DNA of 64,000 nt from Melastoma dodecandrum (taxonomy: Eukaryota > Streptophyta > Magnoliopsida > Myrtales > Melastomataceae). The stretch lies in contig JARUPY010000083.1 of the NCBI GenBank assembly GCA_029817715.1, forward strand, positions 682,001 to 746,000. Reading direction: 5' to 3'. The notes beneath the pieces were generated by a model. It was not told the DNA's origin, did not search any database, and saw only the letters and a list, made by a program, of their open reading frames with translations. The stretch's first letter is position 1, and each line of letters opens with the position of its first letter. Shown one piece after another: positions 35,010 to 47,072 of the stretch. Made by a program: the position numbers and the translations under genes.

Positions 35010-35204
35010 GGCTAAAATCTCGTGTCTGAGACTCTCGTGAGTTCAGATATGTAACCGCCGATATTGTCAACTGTTCAGATATGTCGACGATCTGTTCATA
35101 TATGTGCGTGTTTTTTTATACATGTCATTTTATTGTTTCCACATGTGTACCTGCTTTTATATTATTTCTGAACTCACGATAGTCCTGGACAAGGAATTTT
35201 AGCC
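35010..35204. mobile_element. 195-bp MITE with ~38-bp imperfect terminal inverted repeats
   Basis: The left end GGCTAAAATCTCGTGTCTGA (continuing to TTCAGA) is the imperfect reverse complement of the right end (from TCTGAACTCACG to AATTTTAGCC). The flanks carry TCAA on both sides (35006-35009 and 35205-35208). No coding capacity. The superfamily cannot be assigned from a 4-bp repeat. Confidence 0.75.
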
Positions 35205-37479
35205 TCAACCCACTTCTCCGGCATTCATAAGGCATCTTTCTCCTTGGCCGAATGGGGGCTTCCTCCTCCTTTTCTTAAACCTCCTTCTCGTTCTTCACTT
35301 CATCCCCAAGACACACAAGGGAATGCATTTTCTATTATTAGCATAATAAGGAAATTATGAGGCGAACAAGTCTTGTCATTAATTAATTCCCCATTGAAGC
35401 TTGCATTGTAAGCTTATGAAATAATGGGATTCAACCATGGGTCGAGGCCCTTCTTCTTCATAGCTTCACCCCTTACGTCTTGGGCTCGGGCTCACAATGA
35501 CGCATGGGGCAAGGCCCAATTCTTCTCGGACCGGCCCATATAACGCCCACAATACGCATCCACCTTCAACAGTTGAAGAATGTTTGACCTTCATCATCAA
35601 GGGGCGTGTAGCTCCTTCAAGTAGTTTGTCATCTTCTTCTATCATTCCATTACTCCTTCACCTTACACGCATGCTTGCAGGGGTGATATCCAAATTTCGG
35701 TTCCCACTTAGGCCTTCTTTTCGTGCCCTTATTCATCTTGTATTATCGTTGATTCGGTTAGGAAGCATGCATTTTCCAGTGTTCGTGGAAGAAGATGTGC
35801 AACTAATGATCTATAATCCCAAATAGAGTAAAGCAAAAGCCAAAAGATGTCCGACTTAAAGGAGCATATAGTTGTATAATTTGCTGGCAAATGGACCTCC
35901 CATGATGAAATGGGGTTGGGTTATTTATAACCGAAATGCCTGATGGGCCAGTTTTAGACTGCAATCTTATAAAAACCATATCTTAGACTCCACCGCCCTA
36001 AAGGGGGTGAAATAAAAGCCCAAATATTTCTAATCATGTAAAGAATAGCATATCAAAAAATATGAATTTTATCCCAAACACAAAAGTGTGACCTACATTT
36101 TTAAAGTGGGTCGATCCAAAAATCATGATAGACATGTGAGACAACTTGAAAAAAATCTTATCTCCTCAACCGCGTACTCAAAGTGAATGCATAATATTTT
36201 GTTGAAAAGGTATATGAATTTAATATTTGTAAAAAATAATTTTACAAATAAAATGAGCAGGCCTGACAAAGTAAAAGTATGAAGAATCTCCATATTCAAG
36301 AAAAATTACATTGGCATATAAAATCACATGAGATTGCCCAAAATCAGAGCAACACATACTCCAATCACTTCAAACATAATCACACAACTAATGAAGGAGT
36401 AGGAAAAAGACAGCACCTGATTTTTACCATCATGGATTATGTAGATGCTTGGAATGACCACAAGTTGTCCGTGTGGGGACAGCTTGTACTTACTTGCATT
36501 TATCTCCATTTTCTCCATGTTCATATGCATTCAAGCGTAGCAAAGACAAAAAGAATAGGGAAGGGGAGTCTTAACAAGTCTCCTTGAAGAAAGTAAGTGA
36601 AAAAGAGCACTTATCAGGAGTGGTTACGCCCTTCGACCAATTGTGTTTAAGGGTGTGATCCATATCAACACGGTTGTTTTCCACATGCAAAAAAAAAAAA
36701 TATATGTATATGGCCAGAACTCATTCATGTATGTATGTTAAGGGTTATGGAGTAAAAAATATGCTAGTGACATCAATTGAACAAAGTTAACATAAGAAAT
36801 AATAATGGAAATATTCAAGTGATTTTTATCGCGATAGTTTTGTAAACTCTCATAAAAACATGTGTAATTTTAAGCTTGATGCACTAAAATAGGCTTATTT
36901 ATACTTGAAAGAAAGTTCTTCTTGGCGCGGTTCAATTGGCTTATGTGACACGCTAATACAAGCAATATAATTAATACCTGATGGTACGAAAAGGGTGTCG
37001 GAAAATGATCGGAAGGGTGTTATGAGTTGCATACGGACAAAAGGAAAAATGAAAAAAAAAAAAAAAAAACGAGAACTGGGGTAAGGTGAATGGACAAAGT
37101 TGAGATCAATCACCATAGATACAGATTCACCATCGTGATAGAAAACTCGGATAAGCTCGCTCGAACACGGATACAAATACGTCATCGTCAAGAACAGGAG
37201 GATGAGTTAAACTTGGAACGGATCTGCTCCAGAGAAATTTGGCTCTTCATAATTAGATCCGGATGATACTAAGTGATAAAAAGAAACGGGACATGACTTT
37301 GTATAATTTGGTTTACCAGTTGATTGCCATCACTCTTATGTGGACACACTTTATACAGGGGTCACTAAGATATAAGTACGAACATAAATGTGATACATGA
37401 ATAAAATGTATGCGTTGACTAATGCATGAACAAGCCACCAATAACTAGTTAGGAAAGTGCATCTTTGACTGGATTAGCT
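35205..37479. other. No gene recognised
   Basis: About 2.3 kb with several open frames of 60-110 codons on both strands (for example 35497-35826 and 36279-36587) but no motif in any. A homopolymer A run lies at 37051-37069. Confidence 0.35.
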
Positions 37480-40100
37480 TCTTGTATGTCAAGTTTGAAA
37501 GGATTGAATAAACACATTCTCGATGATCGGATCAACTTCATTTTGCAGATCATCCTCCCCTAGTTGAAAAGGATTTGCCTTCAAGTCTCCATACTCATCG
37601 TCTTTGACGTAGGGGGAGAGATCTTGGACATTGATATGGCTGACGCTTAATAATCTCCTGGCAAAACAATGTTGTATGTGTTAGAGTTGATTCGTTCAAC
37701 AACATTTAATGGGCCCTTCCAGTCGCGGCATTAGCTTGTTTTTTCTCTTTGCTGGGAATCTTTCTTTCCAAATATGAAACCACACTTAGCTTCCTGGTTG
37801 GAAGTTCTTCTCTCGTTGTCCGCAAGTAGCCTTTTTGTCGGTAGATATTGTTCTTCTTCGCGATTTGTGTCGAGTCTTCTCGTTAAGTGCATTCATCTCC
37901 TTATCATGTTGTTTTGCGCTCTGACTTATGGTTCTCAGTTTTGGAAGTAAAGGCCAACTCAACAAGGATTAAATAATTGAGTCTATAAACTACCTCGATG
38001 GTGAAGCCTTGGTAATATGGTTGGGGGCTCGATTGTAAGCAAACTCTGCTTGGGCAAGTTTCATGTCTCAGTCCTTTTGATTCTTCGATACAAGTGTACG
38101 AATAATGGTGGCCATCGTGCCTTTCACCACCCTAGTTTGGCTGTTAGTCTGGGGATGGTAGGCTGAGCTGAAGATTAGCTTGATGTCCACCTTGTGCCAC
38201 AATATCTTCCAAAAGTGGCTGAAAAACTTCACGTCACGATCTGAAGCTATGGACTTGGACACGCTTTGCAACCACATCACTTCTCGAAAGTAAAGATTGT
38301 CAATGTTGGAGGCATTGTCAGTCTTGTGGTAGGGAATGAAGTGGGCATTATTTAGAATCAATTCATCGCCACCATGATTAATTCCTTCCTCTTTTGCATA
38401 CGTTAGTATAAAGTCAAAAATGTTCCAAGGGCCTCTCAGGTATAGGAAGTGGTGTGGAGAGTTCTTGGGGCTAAACTCAGCTTTTCTCTTGATGGCACAC
38501 AGCACATCATTGCATGAGTGCCCGGATTTGTTTCTCCATTTTAGGTCAATAAAAATTCTCCTGTAGAATCGATAGGTTCTGACTCCAAAGTGCCTACAAT
38601 CCCTCTCCCATGGACTTCTAAAATGAGTAACTCTCGTATAGAACTCCTAGGAATGCATAACTTCAAACCTCGAAAAAGAAATCAATTGACTTGGTGGAAT
38701 CGCTAAGCTTGGATGGCACTTTGAGCAAAGGCCTCTCAAAAAAAACCCATCCTCCTTGTACAGCTCCTTCGAGTATTCAAACCCTATCAGCTTGGTTTTC
38801 ATCATTAAGATGAGAGCTACCTTCCTCGAGAGGGTATTAGAAACTACATTCTAAACCCCGGGCTTATGCTTTAGAACAAACAAGAACAATTGTAGATACT
38901 CAACCCACATGGCATGATGTTGATTCATGGCTTGACTAGCCATTGATGTATTTGAGAGATTCATGGTCGATGCAGAGAACAAACTCGCAAGGCAACAAAT
39001 AATGACTACAAGTCTCTAGTACTCTAATGATGGCTAAACACCTTATCATATGTCATGTATTTGAGTTCAATGCCATTCAGCTTCTTGTTAAAGGAAGTGA
39101 TAACTCTCCCTTCCTGTAGGAGGACTCCAACAATCCCTACCCCAGATGCATCACTCGACTTCAAAGGACTTCGAGAATCTGGAAGTGCAACAATAGGTGC
39201 CTCACACAATTTCTATTGCTCAAAATTGTGTTAGGCGGCTTTCGTCCACTTGAAGTCCTCTCATTTTAGGCATTTTGTGAATGGAGCTATTATCGTGTTG
39301 AATTCTCGAATAAAACTCCGATAAAATAATACTCGTTCATGGAAACTTTGAACATCTTGAAAACTTTGCGGTGTTGTCCAGCCCGTGATTGACTCGATCT
39401 TGCTCTCGTTGACCTTGATCCCTTTTGACCGACATTATGTATCTAAGGAACACCACACTCAACTTTTTGAGATTTCAAAACAGCTTCTCTTCTTGAAGTA
39501 TTTTAAAAACTTTCCTTAAGTGTTGGATGTACTCGATTATGCTCTGGCTGTAGATTAATATGTCATCAAAATGTACGATGATGAACTCCCCAATGAATGA
39601 CCTTGGTACGTGGTTCATTAGGCTCAACTCGTATAACTCATACTTTGTCTTGAAGGCGGTATTCCATCCATTGCCTTTCTTCATACGGATTTGGTGATAT
39701 CAACTTAATAATTCTACTTTTGAGAACACTTGTGCACTATGCAACTCGTCATGCAAATGGTCTAATTGAGGAATGAAAAAATGACATTTCTCTGTGATGT
39801 TGTTGAGTGATCAATTGTCCATACACATCCTCAAAGATCCATCTTTCTTAGGCATGAGTTTGATTGGCATTGAACAAGGGCTCATGCTTTCTTGAACCAG
39901 GCCCTTTAAAAGTAGCTCATCCACCTACATTTGTAACTCTTTAGCATCCTCCAGGTTTCACCGATAGGCTAGTCGATTTGGTAGGGAAGAGCCAGGAACT
40001 AAGTCTCAAATATGAGGGCCTCCTCATACTCTCGTACTGCTTGCATTAGTTCCACGCCTTTGAGAAGTTGGGCTGACTTCTTATTTCCAGGTGGTTCTTC
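37480..40100 (-). pseudogene. Ty3/Gypsy pol remnant: RT, RNase H start, integrase
   Basis: Minus-strand Gypsy pol. RT begins about 40010 (EDAKELQ...[17 protein letters not shown]), continues with [14 protein letters not shown] (~39860), and carries the catalytic-type block VHFDDILIYSQ (~39570, where YxDD elements have YFDDIL). The RNase H start is SSDASGVGIVGVLLQEGRVI (~39150-39090). Integrase is at 38505-38068 with AHFIPYHKTDNASNIDNLYF, SDRDVKFFSHFWKILW and SSAYHPQTNSQT. The pol C-terminus is near 37620-37480 (VSHINVQDLSPYVKDDEYGD). Frameshifts and stops are numerous. No LTR pair was identified. Confidence 0.85.
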
Positions 40101-40699
40101 TGGTCGAGACGTCGGGGTAGCAACATGATCTTCTTCTCCTGACTACACATGGAGTAACTACTGCAAAATCCGTTATGTTGGGCTCGTTGATTATACTGTC
40201 ATGGTCGTCCTAAAAGAAAATAGCAGGCATCTACAGGAATCACTTCACATAACACTTCATCCTGATAGTTTTTCCCATTATGATAGTCCTTAAAGCAAAG
40301 ACGCACTTCATCTTGATTTTGTTGGCTTGTGTTTATGAAATGTGTCACCCCAATAGATAATGCTTCTATTTCTCTACCACATACATAATTTACATCAATT
40401 CCTTCCCATATATCAACATTCCCATGTGCTTCCTTGCCAAAGCCTTGGCGATAAAAGTCGAAGGATACCCATCCTACATGAGAACACTACTAATGTTGTA
40501 AGAACTAGCATGTTTTTACTAAAAAGTCGAAGGATACTTCATTAGTCTACAAGCAAAAACGCATTTTATTTTCTTTACGAATAAGGCATCGTCCATTGGA
40601 ACAACTAAAACTTTTGCCAAATGTTTAGATGTTCGTCTAAATGTTTACTATATGTCAAGATGTCATAAAAAAAACAAAGAAAAAAGTCTCAAAGTACAG

Positions 40700-42007
40700 T
40701 GTAAAGATGTTGTTTATCAAACTTTGAAAGGTTGGAAGAAGATTAATCAGCTCAGAAGGCATTACTAAGAAATCATAATATCTATCATGAGTTTTGAAGG
40801 TTATTTTGGACTCATCTAAATCTAGTAATGTCCAAACTTTAAATCCATCTTAGAAAACCAGTTTACTCATTGCAATTCATCCAAGAATTCCTCTATAACT
40901 AGAATAGGAGACATATCCTTGATATTCGTATGATTAATCTTTGTACCCAACACACACTCTCCATTTGATAACCTTTTCTTTATCGAAATCACAAGTGATG
41001 AAAAGGGACTATAACTTGGTTGGATGATTTCGTTTATCGCCATTTCTTACACCCTCATCTCAATGATATCCTTTTGAGTACTTGAACATGTGCAGGGTTA
41101 CAAGATTAGTTCTTTAATGCCTTCCTCCAAATTAATAGCAAGGTCGTGTTAGCTAAAGGAAAGGCTTAAGGATTGTAAAAAAACTCTCGTGCCATTACAA
41201 TATCTCTTGAATCTCTTTAGGCAAAATATTTTCTTATATGCATCCTAATTCTAATGTCAATTGCTCATGTTCTGCGTATTCAAACATACTAACTCCTTTA
41301 ATTCAGATTTGACATTATTTGTTGTCTTCAAATGAAAACTATTATCGGTCGACAAATTTGTTATTATACCTATTGTCTTGAACTCCATGATTGTACTATA
41401 AAATTCCCAATTAATCCACCCCAATGTTATCAATCGTACAATCCCCAAGATATGGTCACACGCTTTTAGTGGAACGCCTTTAAAAATTGTACTTCTTACA
41501 TTTCCCACCAGAATTGTTTGTTTTTAAAGAATCACCCCTAGCAACCACAACCTCCTTCGCCAGAATAACTAAGCCTTGATAGCTTATTTGCTTAGTAACA
41601 TCTGTATATAAGAAATTTTAAGTACTTCCCGAATCAATCTATACCACCAACCAATGTTTCTTGTAAAATCCCACCAGTCTCATGCTTTCATGCTATTGTT
41701 GCCTTCTCCACCCACCAAGGAGTGAAGGGCATTGAAAGGAATAATAATATCCTATTATGTGCATACATTAGCGGCTCTTCATCAACTACAATAGTTTTGA
41801 AACTTTTAGTAAGGGTTCTTTCCCATCAGCCTCGTGATAAGAATCATCTTCCACAAATAAGGTACTAGAGAAAGAGTTAATTTGTTGCAATGTTCGAGGA
41901 TTCAACACAAATATAAACTTCTTGTTAGAGAAGTTTACACCAACGGTGAACAACGTCATTTGATCATCATCCACCAAGTCTACATACTCATAACGACACA
42001 ACCCCAT
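40700..42007 (-). pseudogene. Second Ty3/Gypsy pol remnant: protease and RT start
   Basis: A separate Gypsy copy from the one at 37.5-40.1 kb, because the RT N-terminus occurs again. Minus strand: protease near 41650-41560 (IDSGST-x-NFLYTDVTKQ), then KACDHILGIVRLITLGWINW (~41475-41400), corresponding to the LKACDVVLGIQWLSTLG motif of Gypsy protease regions. RT start follows at about 41040-40990 (INEIIQPSYSPFSS), then DMSPILVIEEFLDELQ (~40920-40870) and FSKMDLKFGHY (~40850). It breaks off near 40700. The frame 42007-41786 lies upstream on the same strand and could be the gag-protease linker. Not translatable. Confidence 0.75.
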
Positions 42008-43503
42008 CTTTATTCTCCAACAAGTTTCCTACTTTACATATCCATTTGATTTCTTCAATTGGTCTCCTCATCTCTCTCTGTCTAAACAGCATCAGAATCA
42101 CAAATAAAAATTCCTCCTAACTAATCAGTCCTGATAACTTCTTAAAAAGGTATAGTACAACTCTAACGCATTACTAGACAAACACATTAAACCATTGCTC
42201 GCCTTCAAATTTGGTGGAGTGCCTTCCTATTTGAAGAATCTCTCACACTTAAACAGCTTATCGTGAATCTTACCGTATTAAAAGTAAGGAACTCAATCCT
42301 TGTTGCCATTGTTAGTCCCTCCACACGTAAATCCTTTATTCATCTCATTCATTCATTTGTTTCACTTTCATATCTAACTTATTCATATTTAGAAAGAATA
42401 ATTGTGTGAGTTTTCTTCCATCGATGTCGTATGAGAATCCATAGCACACATCCCCTTCATTAATTCTTCAAACATCAAAACAATTAATTCCAACTCCCAT
42501 TTAATTATTATGGACTTTGTTCTTCTCGCAACCTTTATTGTCGACAGTGATTCAAACTAGTATCGATCTAATACCATTTGAAGTATTGAATTACTAGAAA
42601 AACTTCATCATAATCACAAAATACCAAATGACTGGAATTCACTTGCATTCCTCATGAAAATTCAACCAAAAGCACAACAAAGTTAAATTTATCTCAATCA
42701 GATGCTCTTTCACAAGTCGAAAGGTTCGATGGAAGTTGTCTTTGTAAATTTATCTACTTCTTCGCACAATGGCAACCATAATCCAACACTCAACATCTCC
42801 TCCTCCCAACCAGCTAATTCTTATCTTCCTCTGTATTTTTTCTCTTTTCCTTTCCAAACCGACCCCTCAATCACCCTTCACCCTTTATTTGATGGCTCAG
42901 CTACAACATGTTTATTTTCATGTCTACGCGTATAATTGTGATTGATCCACATCCACACTTTATTAATCCATCCCGGAACATCAAATGACAATTGCTACAT
43001 CTAAACCTGAGATCGAAACAAAATTTCCTTTACTTTTACAGTAATCGACTCCCTTAATTCTTCTCATCCTTCCTTGTTTAATACATCTTTTTATCACATA
43101 TCGTACTAATCTTAGTAAATTCAAACCTTGATCACTATACAAACTACCAAACAAAATCGAATAATAGAACTAATTAAACTAAATATTAACTAAAATAAAT
43201 TATCGATATTAAAATAATTTATGATTTTTACAATACTACACATAAGATATTTCAATACTACTCATCGCTCACTATCGATTCTAGGATAGATACTTAGATA
43301 TAAGTAATTGTACTTCTTGATTTTAGGACAGATAAAGCAACACATAGAGATGTGTGTGCTTTAGGACATATAATGTAAAACGTAGAGATATATACGTGTG
43401 TTTAATACACCTTGAAGAAAACCCAATTATCATGCCATACCCTTTGCATCTCTCATTGTCCGGTAAAAGTGCATTATCTAGCCAAATCTACAAATTATAA
43501 AGG
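42008..43503. other. No gene recognised
   Basis: AT-rich sequence with only short frames. Possibly the gag/5' part of the Gypsy copy at 40.7-42.0 kb, too decayed to recognise. Confidence 0.35.
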
Positions 43504-43512
43504 GAAAATACA

Positions 43513-44068
43513 AAACAAAATATACGTTTATGGCATCAACTTTGAGTCAACTTTTTGTTGTCATTAATTTAGTTTGTTATATACTTTGTCACCAACTTTT
43601 GTTTTTATATTGATTTTGGTCAATCTTGAATTTCTTCTAGCAAAACCTAAACAAGGCCTTAATATATTCTAGTCCAAGTCCTATATTAGTGGAGATCCAA
43701 CCTCTCATCCTTTGTCTCACAATCCACTTTACTCGTAGCAGCATCGCCCAATAGAACCATCATCCGACCTTCATCGACTTTTGTATTTTTGACAGCATCA
43801 GTAACTATCGTCGAACTTCGGCTTTCAACTCACTATATGAGAGTTTTCAATAGGAGAGATTTCGACATAATTTTTCATTTTTAAATTTTTTTCCTTTTTT
43901 AGTCGATAAATGAAAACGTTTTATTAAGACCTATTTAGCTTTCATGCAATAAACTTCAAGATTGGAAAACAACTAAAATAAATGTTGGTGATAAAGTTAT
44001 ATAATAAATTAAATTAATGAAAAAACAGAAATTTGGCTCAAAGTTGAAGCCACCAATAGATATTTTGC
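43513..44068. mobile_element. MULE-type MITE with long terminal inverted repeats, copy 1
   Basis: Same family as 49706-50292. The left end (CAAAATATACGTTTATGGCA, then TCAACTTTGAG) and right end (CTCAAAGTTGAAGCC to ATATTTTGC) are inverted copies extending well over 100 bp. A 9-bp direct repeat, GAAAATACA, flanks it (43504-43512 and 44069-44077), as expected for Mutator-like elements. No coding capacity. Confidence 0.85.
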
Positions 44069-44077
44069 GAAAATACA

Positions 44078-44829
44078 ATGATAAGTGTCTTCTTCTACAT
44101 AATTTTCTGACATTTGAAAAAACATATATATGTTAGAATTAGCGCAAGCGGGAGGACGATCCATCCTCTATGAGTATAATGTTTCTTTTATCACGAACTT
44201 CTATGAAATCATGGGCATATACCTTAAAGCCACTCAAAGCCAATATTAATAAATTTTGACAAAAACCAAAATGGTGGACAAATGAACATACAAATATTAA
44301 TGATTATCATACATCATCTCGTATATTGTGACATGTCGCATTTTATAACAACATAAAAGTAGTAAAATACAGCCCAACATGATTTTTTAATAACGTAAAA
44401 TATGATAATAAAATTAAAATTAAATCTAACAAGTAGTTATAACTATAACTCCTCGAAGGTCTTGTCTACCGTTCATAAGGATGTGACATTCTTTTGTCAT
44501 TCAATGCTCAACTTAGAATATCATGTAGCACATTTCGTGCATTCCAAAAGGTGGTGCTCTTCCTTCGTCATTTCAGCTCGAGAATGGCAACCTTTTGTCA
44601 TAGTTATATTTTTCTATTTTATATTTATTTTGGAATAATGTAGTACTTTGTTTTATTATGAATAAGTTTTTACTTATATGAAAGTCCTATATATATATTA
44701 GATTTATTTTGTCATATAACATTATTGTGGTAGTAATATTCCGTAGATCAGATTTATTACCTAAAACCGAGATGGTCTACTTATGCATTTTAATAAATCA
44801 AATTATTAAATTATTCAGTTAAATTACTA
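44078..44829. other. AT-rich sequence, no gene seen
   Basis: A plus-strand open frame (44402-44638) has no recognisable motif. Nothing else could be supported. Confidence 0.35.
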
Positions 44830-46979
44830 ATTAGTGTAATAGTCATTTTAGAATTTTTACATGGAATCCAACAGCGGAAGATTAGGTTTTTGTATGATTA
44901 CAGAATCTTGTACACGGTAGATCCCGAAGTAAACTCCTTAATGAGCGAATGACCAGCCGAAGTCTGATATAGAATGTGACTATGCAGTCCTAAAAAAAGT
45001 ATCAACAGTAACAGAAGATTGATGCAGAAGGTTTAGCTTCAGCTATCAAGGCTCTACAAAACTGACCGGACTAAGCGTGATCAGTATGGTCTACTGTAAG
45101 ATTTGAATGATACTTGTAGTAGTAGAAGGTTGTCACATAACCTTGTAAGTTTCTACACTGCCAAGAGATGATCTGCGAGAGCTAGATCGATGGAAACAAC
45201 TCCAGAATCTGAGAGGTTGCTGTAACTTTAGAGGTTTGATGCAGGACCTTTGGAGTGTTTGTTCAGACGTTTGGGTTGTGTCTATTTATATGCCTTTCGG
45301 TTTAGGTTTTTATTGAACACTCAGTGAAATAACCGTTTGCGTAGAAAGTAAATGAAACACATAAAGTTTATAGTGGTTCGGCAATTGCCTACACCTACTC
45401 TTCAGTCTTGTTTGGTGGAATTTACTATTTAACACTTATAGCAAATACCGGACTGACAGAAAATATAAAACAATCCTGAGAAGATTATTGTATATAGCCC
45501 TTCAGCTTTTCCCCAACAAATGTACTAATAGAAGGTACCAGGACACTTCTATAGTGTAGAAGATGATGTAGAGCCTTTTGGCTTTTCTACTCACAGTGAC
45601 CCGATGGGTTGTGATCAATCACCCTTTGGGTCGTGCACTGATAGCTATGACTAACTTCAGAAACTCTCTAGTTGAGGTTTTGTACTGAAGACAGTGACTA
45701 ACTCAATAATCCCTATAGTTGGGGTTCTGTAGAACGTGGCAGCTCCACGCAAGCACGTAGCGGCCTTACGTAGGCAAACAACCCCTCTGTCCAATGGTGG
45801 TTTTTTCCTCCGGCGGTTCCATAACCTATTGGCTCCTCACCAAGACTTTCAAAAGCAGAGAGTACCCATGGGGCTTTTCCCAAGCCTAGAGCAGGTACTT
45901 CCATTTTGCATAAACACCAATATCGGTGCCTCATCGTGATATTTCCAGACGTGGCCTTTCTTCTGCTCACTCCCTTGGCACGTATACACCTCAACTTCTC
46001 TCTAAGCCTGATGCACGTCTGTCACGCCACAATGCAGCCAGATCCTTCTCAACCTTAGTCCTGCCCAGCATAACTTACACCCTGGACACTAGTTTGTGCG
46101 CACACACCAGCAAATGAGTTAAACAACCGATATCAGTACCTCCCCAGTTTCCTCTAGACGCGACCCTTCTTCTATTCACTGCCCTAGAACATATATACCT
46201 TGATTTCTCCCTAAGCCTTATGTACCTCACTCACGTCCAGTCTAGCTTGTACTCTGGGCACCAGTCTTCTACAATCGAATGTTTAACCCCAAAGAGATCG
46301 AAAGCTCACGAGTCTCTCAGGCTACAACATCGTATACAGTATTATACAATCACTCTCCATGCCCACTTGACTAACTACAAGTAATCTTATCTTATACAAA
46401 ATAATAAAAACATATTTACATTAGGTACAACAGCAGCTGACAAAAGGCTTTGCAAAACAAGGAAACAATTTGTCAGTCAAATAAAACGTTTCCTCGTTAT
46501 GAGAGATGCTCCATATCTCGTAAAGATCAATCATGTCATTTGGTCATGTTTGTGTTCACGATCCTAAGAGATAGTGCTTGTAGAAGTTAAGGTTCGTCTA
46601 GCTTTGGTAAATGGAAATCAGATAATATTGGTTTTCATAGGTGGTTGGCAGACCTTCTACATATAGACACTTTTGGGATGCATCCATGTTCAGATGACTT
46701 GTCCTTTATCATGATTCGATACTTTTCATATATAGAGTGATTTGTTCCCTTAAAGATAATAGATCAACGTACATGGAAATGAATCGTAATCAAAATGATT
46801 TTAAACCATTTTAATTTATGTAATATACTATATAAATGTATTTAAATAGTCATATGATTAGTTAAATAAATCATGGTAATGATTATGTGATAGAAAGTAT
46901 ATAACAATTATCCCTATAGGTTAACCTTCTGTAAAGTGGGAGAAGTTTACCATCTAGCATAGTAAAAACGATAATAACA
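44830..46979 (-). repeat. SIRE-like LTR (minus), 3' end truncated, adjoining the PILS gene
   Basis: On the minus strand it starts TGTTATTATCGTTTTTACTA at 46979 and matches the LTR at 54601-56964 through to TTCCGC-TTGG and ACTATTACACTAATT, near 44830. The final ~40 bp (ACTCCC...CCAACA) are missing, so no target duplication can be checked. It includes the same internal tandem duplication as the other copy (about 45930-46280). Its first base is 94 bp beyond the PILS stop codon, in the same transcriptional direction. Confidence 0.8.
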
Positions 46980-47072
46980 AAACTATTAAATGAACTTCAG
47001 AAATTATAATTTTTATAAAATTTTATGTAAAAATCTTATGTAAGACAAGGCGCAGTCATTAATTACTGCCTC

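Noticed and set aside
44402..44638. Plus-strand frame of 78 codons
   Set aside because: Isolated in AT-rich intergenic DNA, no motif, no splice or neighbour support.
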